The notes below the pieces were generated by a model, which saw only the letters and a list, made by a program, of their open reading frames with translations, was not told the origin of the DNA and made no database searches. Shown here one piece after another: positions 1-8,240 of a DNA stretch of 64,000 nt. The DNA is from Firm-04 sp045591925 (lineage in GTDB: Bacteria; Bacillota; Clostridia; Oscillospirales; Ruminococcaceae). Every line of letters begins with the position of its first letter. Within the stretch, counting starts at the first letter, position 1. The stretch spans positions 170,844 to 234,843 of the forward strand of contig JAZNTW010000001.1 of NCBI GenBank assembly GCA_045591925.1, in the 5' to 3' direction. The position numbers were made by a program, and so were the translations under genes.

Positions 1-371
1 CCGATTGGGAGCGTCAGCTGCGGTACGGGCAAATTGACGCCCGGAATCAGATTGAGGTTTTCGACAATAAAACCGCTGTACTTAAATACGCCGAGCAAGC
101 CGAGATTGAAAATCAGGCTGATAATCATGAAGAATTTTGCGCCGCCGGCTTTCTCACGCTTCTGGCATCCGCTGATGCCGAGTCCGAACAGATAATTCAT
201 CAGAACGCTGGACAGCATGAGGACAATATAGATCGGCTCACCCCATACATAGAAGAAAAGGGAAAACAATGTCAGCGTGAAATTTTTGATCTTTAAAGAC
301 GGCGAAAGCCCATAGCATAAAAGGCATATGGGCAGAAATAAATATAGAAAATACAGGCTTGAAAATACCAT
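1..371 (-). CDS. MBOAT family O-acyltransferase (AlgI/DltB-like), 5' part only
   Basis: Read leftwards, these are the first 123 codons of a protein that leaves the window at its left edge. The start ATG at 371 has AGGAG eight bases upstream. The N-terminus MVFSSLYFLYLFLPICLL, several further hydrophobic segments and a PQLTLPIG stretch at the edge match the opening of AlgI-type membrane-bound O-acyltransferases. Known members move acyl (often acetyl) groups onto extracellular polysaccharide or wall polymers. The region with the catalytic histidine is outside the window, so activity cannot be judged. An SGNH-type partner protein would be expected next to it, further left. Confidence 0.85.
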   Translation of the reverse strand, partial: MVFSSLYFLYLFLPICLLCYGLSPSLKIKNFTLTLFSLFFYVWGEPIYIVLMLSSVLMNYLFGLGISGCQKREKAGGAKFFMIISLIFNLGLLGVFKYSGFIVENLNLIPGVNLPVPQLTLPI

Positions 372-486
372 ATAAAACGCTCCTGACACTCCTGCTTTTG
401 TTCTGAATCACGCAAATTTTCGCACAGAAATTGTATATTTTTCTCTGTGTCGATGCCATGTGATACATTATGGCACACTTTTCTTT

Positions 487-515
487 ATTATAGCATAAAA
501 CTCCAAAACTTGCAA
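487..515 (-). promoter_or_regulatory. Promoter for the MBOAT acyltransferase gene
   Basis: On the reverse strand a TTGCAA -35 box (510-515), a 17-base spacer and a perfect TATAAT -10 box (487-492). This predicts a start near 480 and a leader of about 110 bases before the gene. Confidence 0.6.
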
Positions 516-580
516 TAGTTTTTTTGATTTTTGCGTTTTTTTCGGGCGCGTAATGCGGGCTGTACGCGGAGGGAGTGAAT

Positions 581-613
581 GAAAAAAACGCGGCCGCAAA
601 AGCTGCAGCCGCG
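581..613 (-). terminator. Rho-independent terminator of the M48 protease gene
   Basis: Stem CGCGGC/GCCGCG (589-594 with 608-613). Read on the reverse strand it is followed by a run of seven T, just after the stop codon of the protease gene. Confidence 0.75.
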
Positions 614-622
614 ATGCGTTGT

Positions 623-2146
623 TTAGTACAATTCTCCGGAGCCATGCCACTGAATCAGCGCGCGTATGCGCTTCGGCATAGTCGGGTGCGTAGAAAGCAA
701 ATTGAGAAGCCAGAGGAAAAATCCGTGATCGTTCATTGTCGTGTTCACGTAATCCTGAACGTCAATCATCGGATACAGATGTCGGTCAACCATCAGCACC
801 ATGATTGCACGAACACCGTCATAATTGGTCAGACGCTGTGCAAGACGGTCACAGCTGAATTCACGTGCACGGGATGCGATCTGCCCAAAGATCGGTGCGC
901 TTGATGAAAACAGAATCGGGAGATTGTAATGCAGCGTCGCATGACCGTAGTAAATATGAGAAATTTCATGTGCGATGATGAACGCGAGCGCATTCATATC
1001 CTTATGCTCACGATAAGCAACTTCAAAGACTTCTGTATTGATAAGGATGTACTGTCTGCCAAAGATGAAGCTGGAAAACGCATTGAGCACACCGTTTTGC
1101 TGAACGATGTACGCTTCCGGTACGCGCTTCATGCCGAGTCGATAGGCATAGGAATGAATGAGGGAATAAATTTCGGGGAAATTATTCTGCGTGATTTTAA
1201 CGCTGGCTGCCTTGACGGACGCAAAATTCAGATACAGCGTAAGAAACAGGGAAATAATCGTCGCAATACCGTAGAAGAACAGCGTGACTCCACTGGGCAT
1301 TTCTTTCACGAAAGAGTCAACATATTCAGACTGTTCCCGTTCTTTTTCACGCTGCTTCTTGCGTTCTTCTCTTTCTTTTTCCTCTTTGGATTTTTCATCG
1401 TCCGCGTCGGTTTCGGAATCCGATGCTTCCTCAGAATCTGTTTCGGAATCTGTCTGCGCGGATAACGTATCCGTAAGCAAATAGCTGGTGAGATCCTGCA
1501 TATCCGTCTTGTAATCATTGAAGCTCGTGATGAAAAGAATCAAAACCGCTAGAATGATCAGCACATTCAGCTCGATCAAGCGGCGATACCAACGGCGTTC
1601 GTGGCTATGACGATAGCTATAGGCCTCCGCTTTGGAAATAGGCGGCAGTGCCATAATGCGCTCATAATCCGAAGCGTAGACAACCGGCTCCTTGGGTGGT
1701 GTCGGACCGCCATATTGCGGCGGCGTAACCGGCTGACCGGCGATATCGGGCTGTCGGAACCCATCCGCAGGCGCTTGATTGGGAATGGTCGGCATCGGAG
1801 GCGGAAGTGTGGATGCCGGTGGTGGAAGCGTCGGCGCAGACGGTGGGAGAATCGGCGCAGATGGTGGAAGAATCGGCGTAGGTGGTGGGAACGTAGGGGT
1901 CGGAGGTGCAGGAGTCGGCGTCGTAACTGCTGATGATACAGGCGTCGTGGATGGCGCAGCAGATGGTTGTTCCGGTGCTGCTGCGGGAGTATATGATTTT
2001 GGCAGCCGCGGCGGCGGTGTCAGCATGGCTTCCGGCGGCAGCGGCGGTTTTTCATCCTGCTGCGGAAGATTGGAATCGGGCTGCGGCGAAAAATCCAACG
2101 GCTCCATTCCGGGGGTAGGTTGTGTCGAATCAAATTTGTCTTCCAT
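623..2146 (-). CDS. Membrane-anchored M48-family zinc metalloprotease with proline-rich N-terminus
   Basis: A 507-residue protein. The start at 2146 is chosen because AGGAGG lies five bases upstream; the open frame continues further up without a ribosome site. Residues 1 to about 165 are a low-complexity Pro/Thr/Ser tail with PPP and PPSAP repeats. A transmembrane helix near residue 200 is followed by a very acidic then Arg/Lys/Glu-rich segment and a second helix. The C-terminal part is an M48 peptidase: HEISH at about 393-397 gives the zinc-binding HExxH motif, and EFSCD about 30 residues later supplies the usual third ligand and Asp. HtpX-like relatives degrade membrane proteins. The long proline-rich tail is unusual and may bind partners (inference). 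Confidence 0.85.
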   Translation of the reverse strand: MEDKFDSTQPTPGMEPLDFSPQPDSNLPQQDEKPPLPPEAMLTPPPRLPKSYTPAAAPEQPSAAPSTTPVSSAVTTPTPAPPTPTFPPPTPILPPSAPILPPSAPTLPPPASTLPPPMPTIPNQAPADGFRQPDIAGQPVTPPQYGGPTPPKEPVVYASDYERIMALPPISKAEAYSYRHSHERRWYRRLIELNVLIILAVLILFITSFNDYKTDMQDLTSYLLTDTLSAQTDSETDSEEASDSETDADDEKSKEEKEREERKKQREKEREQSEYVDSFVKEMPSGVTLFFYGIATIISLFLTLYLNFASVKAASVKITQNNFPEIYSLIHSYAYRLGMKRVPEAYIVQQNGVLNAFSSFIFGRQYILINTEVFEVAYREHKDMNALAFIIAHEISHIYYGHATLHYNLPILFSSSAPIFGQIASRAREFSCDRLAQRLTNYDGVRAIMVLMVDRHLYPMIDVQDYVNTTMNDHGFFLWLLNLLSTHPTMPKRIRALIQWHGSGELY

Positions 2147-2212
2147 AATTCCTCCTGGATGTACGTAATGTTTGACTGATAGATTTTGTGTGATCGGAAT
2201 GATCACTCCTAT

Positions 2213-2241
2213 ATCATACCATATAATTCGGTTTTCGTCAA
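2213..2241 (-). promoter_or_regulatory. Promoter for the M48 protease gene
   Basis: Reverse strand: TTGACG (2236-2241), 17-base spacer, TATGAT (2213-2218). The leader before the start at 2146 would be about 60 bases. Confidence 0.65.
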
Positions 2242-2328
2242 GATATATGCGGCGCTTTGTCAAATTATGTATGATGTTGTTATTTGCTGCAAGACGTATG
2301 CAAGCCTCGGTACATATGGTCATATCAC

Positions 2329-2366
2329 AAAAAAACAAGCCGACCCGGAAGAACCGAATCGACTTG
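2329..2366 (-). terminator. Terminator of the hydrogenase operon
   Basis: CAAGCCGA (2336-2343) pairs with TCGACTTG (2359-2366) with one G-T pair. On the reverse strand the stem is followed by seven T (2335-2329), 14 bases after the hydA stop. Confidence 0.75.
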
Positions 2367-2379
2367 CTTGATAAAACAA

Positions 2380-4155
2380 TTAGAAATTGATCTTTCTTGC
2401 GACATAGCTTGTATGCAGAAGCTCGTGTGCCTTGTGGCTGCCCGGCTCGCCGAGATACTCTTTGTAGAGCGTCTGGATTGCAGGGTTATCCTGAGACTTA
2501 CGAAGATCCATCTGTGCGTCAACACTGTACAGTGCCTTTGCACGCTCTGCACGCAGGTCTGTGAAGTTGCGGACAGAAGCCGGCTGAATCGGCTGACCGC
2601 CGCCGTTTACGCAGCCGCCCGGGCAAGCCATGATCTCGATGAACTGATAATCAGCCTCACCGGCACGGACTTTTTCCATGAGCTTGCGTGCATTTGCAAG
2701 ACCGCTTGCGACAGCAACCTTGACGGTCAGACCGCCAACGGTGTAAGCAGCTTCCTTGATGCCCTCGATGCCGCGGACATCGGTGAACTCCAGCTTATCG
2801 TCAGCGAGCTTTTCACCGCTGATCTTTTCAACAGCAAAACGGAGTGCAGCCTCCATAACGCCGCCGGTTGCGCCGAAGATCAGAGCACCGCCGGAATAGA
2901 TGCCGAGCGGATCGTCAAACTTCTCATCCGGCAGGGTGTTGAAGTTGATGCCGGCACGCTCGATCATTCTGCCGAGCTCACGGGTTGTGAGAGCGATGTC
3001 AACATCCGGATAGCCGGAAGCAGACTGATTATCTCTGCCGCACTCAAATTTCTTTGCAGTACACGGCATGATGGAAACGGAAACGATATCCTTCGGATCC
3101 CAGCCCATCTTCTCTGCGTAGTAGGTCTTGATGATTGCGCCCTGCATCTGCTGCGGGGACTTGCAGGTGGAAAGATTCGGAATCAGATCCGGGAAGTAGT
3201 GCTCGCAGAACTTGATCCAGCCCGGAGAGCAAGAGGTGATCATCGGGAGAACGCCGCCCTTGGTGACGCGCTCGATCAGCTCAGTGCCTTCCTCAAGGAT
3301 GGTGAGGTCAGCGCCGTAGTTGGTATCGGTAACAACATCGAAGCCGAGTCTGCGGAGTGCAGCGACCATTTTACCCTCGACATTGGTGCCGATCGGGTAG
3401 CCGAAGCATTCGCCGAGACCTGCACGAACAGACGGTGCTGTCTGAACGACAACGTGCTTGGTCGGGTCTGCGATTGCACGGAATACATCAGCGGTGTAAT
3501 CCTTTTCGGAGAGTGCGCCTGTCGGGCAGACGGTGATGCACTGACCGCAGGATACGCAAGCGGTTTCGCTCAGCGGCTTGTTGAACTGCGAACCGATATT
3601 GGTGATGAAGCCACGCTCGTTTGCGCCGATGACGCCAATGTTCTGAGTTACTGCACAAGCAGCAACGCAGCGACGGCAGAGGATGCACTTATTGTTATCA
3701 CGATACATATGTGCAGCAGAGTCATCAATCGGATACTCTGTACGCTCGCCCTTGTAGAAGTCAGCGTCGGTGATGCCGAGATCGTGCGCCAGCTTCTGCA
3801 GCTCACAGTTTTTGCTGCGGGAGCAGGAGAGACATTTCATATCGTGGTTGGAGAGCAGCAGCTCCATTGTCTTTTTGCGAGACTCCAGTACCTTCGGGGA
3901 GTTGGTCATAACCTCCATGCCCTCAGATACCGGGTATACGCAGGCAGCGACAAGTCTTGCCGGTCCGAGGTTCGGGCCACGCATTTCGGCAGCCTCAACC
4001 ATACAAATACGGCAGGCACCGATCTCATTGATCTCTTTCAGATAGCAGAGCGTCGGGATGGTGACGCTTGCTGAACGCGCAGCTTCCAGCACAGTGGAAC
4101 CCTTCGGGACCTGTACTGCAAAGCCATTGATTTTTACATTTACCATATCACTCAT
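2380..4155 (-). CDS. hydA: [FeFe] hydrogenase catalytic subunit, NAD/ferredoxin-type
   Basis: A 591-residue catalytic subunit of a multimeric, probably electron-bifurcating hydrogenase that reduces protons to H2. Domains in order: a [2Fe-2S] ferredoxin fold (Cys37, 48, 51, 72); a His-ligated cluster (His104, Cys108, 111, 117); two [4Fe-4S] sites (Cys157/160/163/167 and Cys200/203/206/210); then the H-cluster domain with its three signatures TSCSPGWIKF, MPCTAKKFE and MACPGGCVNGGGQP. All ligands are present, so it looks functional. The start at 4155 has AGGAGG nine bases upstream. It is last in the operon, 15 bases after hydB. In Ruminococcus albus an equivalent HydABC couples NADH and reduced ferredoxin to H2 formation. 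Maturation genes hydE/F/G are not in the window. Confidence 0.97.
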   Translation of the reverse strand: MSDMVNVKINGFAVQVPKGSTVLEAARSASVTIPTLCYLKEINEIGACRICMVEAAEMRGPNLGPARLVAACVYPVSEGMEVMTNSPKVLESRKKTMELLLSNHDMKCLSCSRSKNCELQKLAHDLGITDADFYKGERTEYPIDDSAAHMYRDNNKCILCRRCVAACAVTQNIGVIGANERGFITNIGSQFNKPLSETACVSCGQCITVCPTGALSEKDYTADVFRAIADPTKHVVVQTAPSVRAGLGECFGYPIGTNVEGKMVAALRRLGFDVVTDTNYGADLTILEEGTELIERVTKGGVLPMITSCSPGWIKFCEHYFPDLIPNLSTCKSPQQMQGAIIKTYYAEKMGWDPKDIVSVSIMPCTAKKFECGRDNQSASGYPDVDIALTTRELGRMIERAGINFNTLPDEKFDDPLGIYSGGALIFGATGGVMEAALRFAVEKISGEKLADDKLEFTDVRGIEGIKEAAYTVGGLTVKVAVASGLANARKLMEKVRAGEADYQFIEIMACPGGCVNGGGQPIQPASVRNFTDLRAERAKALYSVDAQMDLRKSQDNPAIQTLYKEYLGEPGSHKAHELLHTSYVARKINF

Positions 4156-4170
4156 GTCCTGAAGCCTCCT

Positions 4171-6078
4171 TTACTGCTTGCTGATTGCCTTGAACTTACA
4201 CTTCTCGACGCAGGCGCCGCACTTCACGCACTTCGAGCTGTCGATTGCGAACGAAGCGAGCTTATGACCCTCTGCGATATAGTTAGTTCTTTCAATCGCG
4301 TTTGCAGGGCACTGCTTTGCACACATACCGCAGCCGATACAGGTATCCTGATCAATGACGAAGTTGAGCAGGGACTTGCAGACGCCTGCCGGACACTTCT
4401 TGTCAACGATATGTGCAATATATTCATCGCGGAAGAAGCGGAGGGTAGAAAGCACCGGATTCGGCGCAGTCTGACCAAGACCGCAGAGGGAGTTTGCCTT
4501 GATGTACTGACAGAGCTCCTCGAGCTTGTCCAGATCGGAAAGCTCACCGTTTCCGCTGGTGATCTTATCGAGAATCTCGTAGAGACGCTTGGTACCGATA
4601 CGGCACGGTGTACACTTACCGCAGGACTCGTCCATTGTGAACTGCAGGAAGAACTTTGCGATATCGACCATGCAGTTATCCTCATCGAGAACGATGAGAC
4701 CGCCGGAGCCGATCATGCAGCCGATGCTTGCAAGGCTATCGTAATCGACATTGATATCGTAGTGCTCAGCCGGGATACAACCACCGGAAGGACCACCTGC
4801 CTGAGCGGCCTTGAACTTCTTGCCGCCGGGGATGCCGCCGCCGATTTCCTCGATGATTTCGCGGAGGGTGGTGCCCATCGGAACTTCAACGAGACCGGTG
4901 TTCTTGATCTTACCGCCGAGTGCAAAGACCTTGGTGCCCTTGGAGTTATCCTTACCCATGGAAGCATACCACTGTGCTCCATTGAGGATGATCTGCGGTA
5001 CGTTTGCATAGGTTTCAACGTTATTGAGAATAGTAGGCTTCTGATACAGACCCTTTTCTGCCGGGAATGGCGGACGCGGACGCGGCTCACCACGGTTGCC
5101 CTCGATCGAGGTCATCAGAGCAGTTTCCTCACCGCAGACGAATGCGCCGGCGCCGAGACGGAGATCAATATCAAAGTTGAAGCCGGTGCCGAAGATATCA
5201 GTACCGAGCATACCCTGCTCTCTTGCCTGCTCGATTGCAATGCGGAGTCTCTGAACAGCGATCGGATACTCTGCACGGACATAGATATAGCCCTGCTGTG
5301 CGCCGATTGCGTAGCCAGCGATGGTCATTGCTTCGAGTACAACGTGCGGGTCGCCCTCGAGAACGGAACGGTCCATGAATGCACCGGGGTCGCCCTCGTC
5401 AGCATTACAGCAGACATATTTGATGTCAGCATCCGGAACGATGTTGCGAGCGAGCTTCCACTTCATACCGGTCGGGAAGCCGCCGCCGCCTCTGCCGCGC
5501 AGACCGGAATCCAGGATCTCCTGAATAACAGCCTCAGGAGTCATCTCGGTGAGAACCTTGTGGAGTGCCACATAGCCGTCTCTGCCGATGTACTCATTGA
5601 TATCTTCCGGATTGATCAGACCACAGTTGCGGAGTGCAACACGGTGCTGCTTTGCGTAGAATGTTGTTTCGTTGAGGGACTTGATTTCATCAGAGCCCTC
5701 TGTAACGGTTTCATCGTAGAGGAATTCCTTGATCGGCTTACCGCCAATGAGGTGCTCATCGACGATACGAGAAACCATTTCGATTGTGATATGCGTATAG
5801 AAAGAGCCTTCCGGATACACGATCATGATCGGACCGCGCTCACAAAGACCGAAGCAGCCGGTACGAACGACAAAGATTTCATTGTCGATGCCTTTTTCCT
5901 TCAGAGTCTTTTCCAGCTCATCTGCGATCTTCATGGAACCGGAAGAAGTACAACCGGTACCGCCGCAAATCAGGACATGCTTTCTGTACTTCGCGCCATC
6001 TGCCTCCTGATCGAGACGGAGTGCGATTTCCTTACGCATTTCCTCCTTGATTGCAGTGAGTTCCTGCAAAGTTTTCAT
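4171..6078 (-). CDS. hydB: Hydrogenase NuoF-like subunit, NADH- and FMN-binding
   Basis: A 635-residue diaphorase subunit of the HydABC complex. The N-terminus is a thioredoxin-like [2Fe-2S] domain (CGGTGCTSSG, later CFGLCERGP). The middle is the NuoF fold with GRGGGGFPTGMKW for NADH and CNADEGDPGAFMDR for FMN, followed by SCGKCTPCRIG for a [4Fe-4S] cluster. The C-terminus adds two ferredoxin motifs, CIGCGMCAKQCP and CVKCGACVEKCK, as in bifurcating hydrogenases and unlike plain NuoF. It therefore probably carries electrons between NADH, ferredoxin and the hydA clusters. AGGAGG precedes the ATG, and the gene lies between hydC and hydA with short gaps. Confidence 0.96.
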   Translation of the reverse strand: MKTLQELTAIKEEMRKEIALRLDQEADGAKYRKHVLICGGTGCTSSGSMKIADELEKTLKEKGIDNEIFVVRTGCFGLCERGPIMIVYPEGSFYTHITIEMVSRIVDEHLIGGKPIKEFLYDETVTEGSDEIKSLNETTFYAKQHRVALRNCGLINPEDINEYIGRDGYVALHKVLTEMTPEAVIQEILDSGLRGRGGGGFPTGMKWKLARNIVPDADIKYVCCNADEGDPGAFMDRSVLEGDPHVVLEAMTIAGYAIGAQQGYIYVRAEYPIAVQRLRIAIEQAREQGMLGTDIFGTGFNFDIDLRLGAGAFVCGEETALMTSIEGNRGEPRPRPPFPAEKGLYQKPTILNNVETYANVPQIILNGAQWYASMGKDNSKGTKVFALGGKIKNTGLVEVPMGTTLREIIEEIGGGIPGGKKFKAAQAGGPSGGCIPAEHYDINVDYDSLASIGCMIGSGGLIVLDEDNCMVDIAKFFLQFTMDESCGKCTPCRIGTKRLYEILDKITSGNGELSDLDKLEELCQYIKANSLCGLGQTAPNPVLSTLRFFRDEYIAHIVDKKCPAGVCKSLLNFVIDQDTCIGCGMCAKQCPANAIERTNYIAEGHKLASFAIDSSKCVKCGACVEKCKFKAISKQ

Positions 6079-6108
6079 AGTAAACCTCCTAATTTACAGT
6101 TCCCGATG

Positions 6109-6612
6109 TCAATCGGCATATTTTGCGAGAATATCCTTGACCTCCTGCAGGTCGCCGGTGAGTCTGCCGTAAACGTCATCGTTGATGGTGACGACAGGTG
6201 CAAGACCGCAGGCGCCGACGCAGCGGCAGTCATCGAGCGAGAATTTGCCATCCGGTGTGATCTCGCCGCCCTCGATTCCAAGTGCTTCCGCGAGCTTTTC
6301 CATGACAATGCCGGAGCCTTTGACATAGCAAGCGGTACCGAGGCAGACCGAAATGCGGTATTTGCCCTTCGGAGACATGGTGAACTGTGCGTAGAAAGTT
6401 GCGACGCCGAATACCTTTTCAAGCGGGATATCCAGCTCTTCAGCGATCAACGTCTGAACTTCGATTGGCAGATAGCCGTAGATTTCCTGTGCTTTCTGCA
6501 TGATCGGCATCAGACAGCCTGGATCCTCACGGAGCGCGTCGATTGTAGCGCGAAGCTCCTGCTCCTGCTCCTGTGTGCCGGTAAAGGGTATGGTTGCGAT
6601 TTTTTTTGCCAT
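6109..6612 (-). CDS. hydC: Hydrogenase NuoE-like [2Fe-2S] subunit
   Basis: A 167-residue thioredoxin-fold ferredoxin of the NuoE family, first gene of the operon. The open frame extends upstream, but the start at 6612 (MAKKIATIPF) is chosen because AAGGAGG sits nine bases before it. Four cysteines of the expected pattern are visible: CLGTAC in the middle and CRCVGACG towards the end, which bind one [2Fe-2S] cluster. Known partners of this family pass electrons to the NuoF-like subunit, here the next gene, hydB. Transcription seems to start near 6750 and runs through a strongly folded leader. Confidence 0.95.
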   Translation of the reverse strand: MAKKIATIPFTGTQEQEQELRATIDALREDPGCLMPIMQKAQEIYGYLPIEVQTLIAEELDIPLEKVFGVATFYAQFTMSPKGKYRISVCLGTACYVKGSGIVMEKLAEALGIEGGEITPDGKFSLDDCRCVGACGLAPVVTINDDVYGRLTGDLQEVKDILAKYAD

Positions 6613-6660
6613 ATGAATCGTTTCCTCCTTATATATTGAGAATCGATTAAATTTGACGTT

Positions 6661-6744
6661 CCGCACGGGAATGTGTGCGGTTTCAAGTATGAGAGACTGC
6701 TGCTTGGGGTGCGGCATTTGCACCCGCAGACAATATTCTCATAC
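6661..6744 (-). promoter_or_regulatory. Two-hairpin 5' leader of the hydrogenase operon
   Basis: The leader between the predicted start (about 6750) and hydC holds two stable hairpins. The first is long: GTATGAGA (6687-6694) pairs with TCTCATAC (6737-6744), and inside it GGGTGC (6707-6712) pairs with GCACCC (6720-6725), extended by CTGC/GCAG. The second is CCGCAC/GTGCGG (6661-6680). Neither is followed by a T run, so they are not simple terminators. A role in mRNA stability or regulation is inference; I do not recognise a known riboswitch class. Confidence 0.5.
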
Positions 6745-6756
6745 CAAGCCTTATTG

Positions 6757-6785
6757 ATTTTACTACATTTTTTCAGAAAAATCAA
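6757..6785 (-). promoter_or_regulatory. Promoter of the hydrogenase operon
   Basis: Reverse strand: TTGATT (6780-6785), 17-base spacer, TAAAAT (6757-6762). The predicted start falls at the very base of the long leader hairpin. Confidence 0.55.
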
Positions 6786-7117
6786 GATGAAAAATGCACA
6801 ACATTTCATACAACTTTTCGTATGTTTCTATGTGATAACATTGTTGAATATATCAAAAATCACGTATCTTCGCAGAAAACGACGCGTTTTGACAACGCAA
6901 AAACTGTACGCCCACCACGGACAAATGTTCAACACCAGCGGCAAATCTTAAATTTCGACAACGTCCGGAAAATATTTTTGCCGGATTCAGAAAAAACGCG
7001 CTTTCTCGCCGGTATTTTTACGTAAAATGGATGTGTGAGCATTGCGCGCAGAGCGATGCTGCGAACCATGCTCCGAATACAATCTATCATTAAAACAAAA
7101 AGAATCTGGAGGTCGAA
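6786..7117. other. Intergenic stretch between divergent hydrogenase operon and S1-domain gene
   Basis: No convincing gene. The sequence is AT-rich on the left and contains TTGACA at 6885-6900 on the forward strand without a matching -10 box. The forward promoter of the S1-domain gene must lie here but I cannot assign it with confidence. Confidence 0.4.
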
Positions 7118-8062
7118 ATGGAACAGCAATCTTGTTACTTACCCGAGGGCAGCTTTCTTGATACACCGCAGAATATGGCGGCGATCAGCAATGAGACAGC
7201 GCTCAGAGAGGCAATCGCAACCGGCAGACGGCTGGAAGCACGTGTGCGCGTGTGTGACGGTGCGCATAATCTGCACGTAGAGCTGCCCTGTATGCGCGGC
7301 TTGATTCCGAGGGCAGAGGGCGCGTTCGGCATCAGCGAGGGTACGACGCGTGATATTGCGCTGATTTCTCGTGTGAATAAGCCGGTCTGCTTCTCGGTTT
7401 TGCGGATTGAGCATGACGAACAGGGGAATCCCTATGCGGTGCTTTCGCGCCGTGTGCAGCAGGAACAGTGCAGGGAGGGTTATATCCGGCACCTGAAGCC
7501 GGGTGATGTGATACCGGCACGCGTGACGCATCTGGCGCCATTTGGATGCTTTGTGGATATCGGCTGCGGTGTGCCATCGCTTATCCCGATTGACGCAATC
7601 TCGGTATCACGGATTTCGCATCCGGCAGACCGTTTCCGAGTGGGTGAGGAAATTCGCGTGATGGTCAAGGGCTTTGAGAACGGCAGAGTTCTGTTGACAC
7701 ATAAGGAGCTGCTTGGTACATGGTCAGAAAATGCTGCCTGCTTTACGGCGGGAGAGACTGTTGCGGGCATTGTTCGCTCTGTTGAGGAATATGGTATTTT
7801 TATTGAGCTTGCGCCGAATCTGGCAGGTCTTGCCGACCTAAGACCGGATGTTCGGCCCGGACAGCACGCAAGCGTGTTCATCAAGAGTATTGTGCCGGAG
7901 CGCATGAAAATCAAGCTCGCGGTTGTGGACGTATTTGACGATGTATGTGCGCCGCCGCCGCTGCGTTACTTTTTCCACGGGAATCACATGAATGAGTGGG
8001 TCTATACGCCGCCGCAGGCGAAAAAGAAAATCGCAACGCAGTTTACTGTTGGGAATATGTAA
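7118..8062 (+). CDS. S1 RNA-binding domain protein
   Basis: A 314-residue protein with at least two S1 OB-fold units. One is clear at about residues 123-195 (GDVIPARVTHLAPFGCFVDI), and a second at about 210-280 (GETVAGIVRSVEEYGIFIEL). The N-terminal 110 residues resemble a more divergent S1 repeat. Such proteins bind single-stranded RNA; clostridia often carry a short S1-like protein in place of a full ribosomal S1. TGGAGG precedes the ATG. It stands alone between the hydrogenase operon and the MATE gene, so there is no contextual clue. It could be a true S1 homologue or a stress RNA-binding protein. Confidence 0.85.
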   Translation: MEQQSCYLPEGSFLDTPQNMAAISNETALREAIATGRRLEARVRVCDGAHNLHVELPCMRGLIPRAEGAFGISEGTTRDIALISRVNKPVCFSVLRIEHDEQGNPYAVLSRRVQQEQCREGYIRHLKPGDVIPARVTHLAPFGCFVDIGCGVPSLIPIDAISVSRISHPADRFRVGEEIRVMVKGFENGRVLLTHKELLGTWSENAACFTAGETVAGIVRSVEEYGIFIELAPNLAGLADLRPDVRPGQHASVFIKSIVPERMKIKLAVVDVFDDVCAPPPLRYFFHGNHMNEWVYTPPQAKKKIATQFTVGNM

Positions 8063-8136
8063 TCAGCTAATTACGATGTGCATATTTTGCACAAGTTCTT
8101 GAATAGAATAGGTTAATAATATGATGGGAAAAGCGA

Positions 8137-8165
8137 TTGACATAATTACGGGAATGTGCTATAAT
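8137..8165 (+). promoter_or_regulatory. Consensus promoter of the MATE exporter gene
   Basis: Perfect TTGACA (8137-8142), 17-base spacer and perfect TATAAT (8160-8165). The leader is about 70 bases. Confidence 0.75.
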
Positions 8166-8240
8166 ATCATTCGACATAGCGGGGGAGACTTGATGTAGTG
8201 GAAAATAAGAATTGTTAAAAATAAAGAGAGTGTGATCCAG

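Noticed and set aside
238..645. Reverse frame of 135 codons at the left end
   Set aside because: Overlaps the MBOAT start region, promoter and a terminator in another frame; no family resemblance.
1779..2168. Gly/Val-rich forward frame resembling a structural protein
   Set aside because: It is the complement of the proline-rich repeats of the M48 protease.
2284..4074. Forward frame of 596 codons opposite hydA
   Set aside because: Exactly antisense to an unmistakable hydrogenase gene; no ribosome site or recognisable domain. Codon bias on the real strand leaves the opposite frame open.
4264..6639. Forward frame of 791 codons opposite hydB and hydC
   Set aside because: Crosses two real genes on the other strand and their junction; composition is a mirror of their codons.
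6841..6857. Possible Rex operator upstream of the hydrogenase operon
   Set aside because: Only the left half-site resembles TTGTTAA; the right half does not fit, and it lies well upstream of the predicted -35 box.
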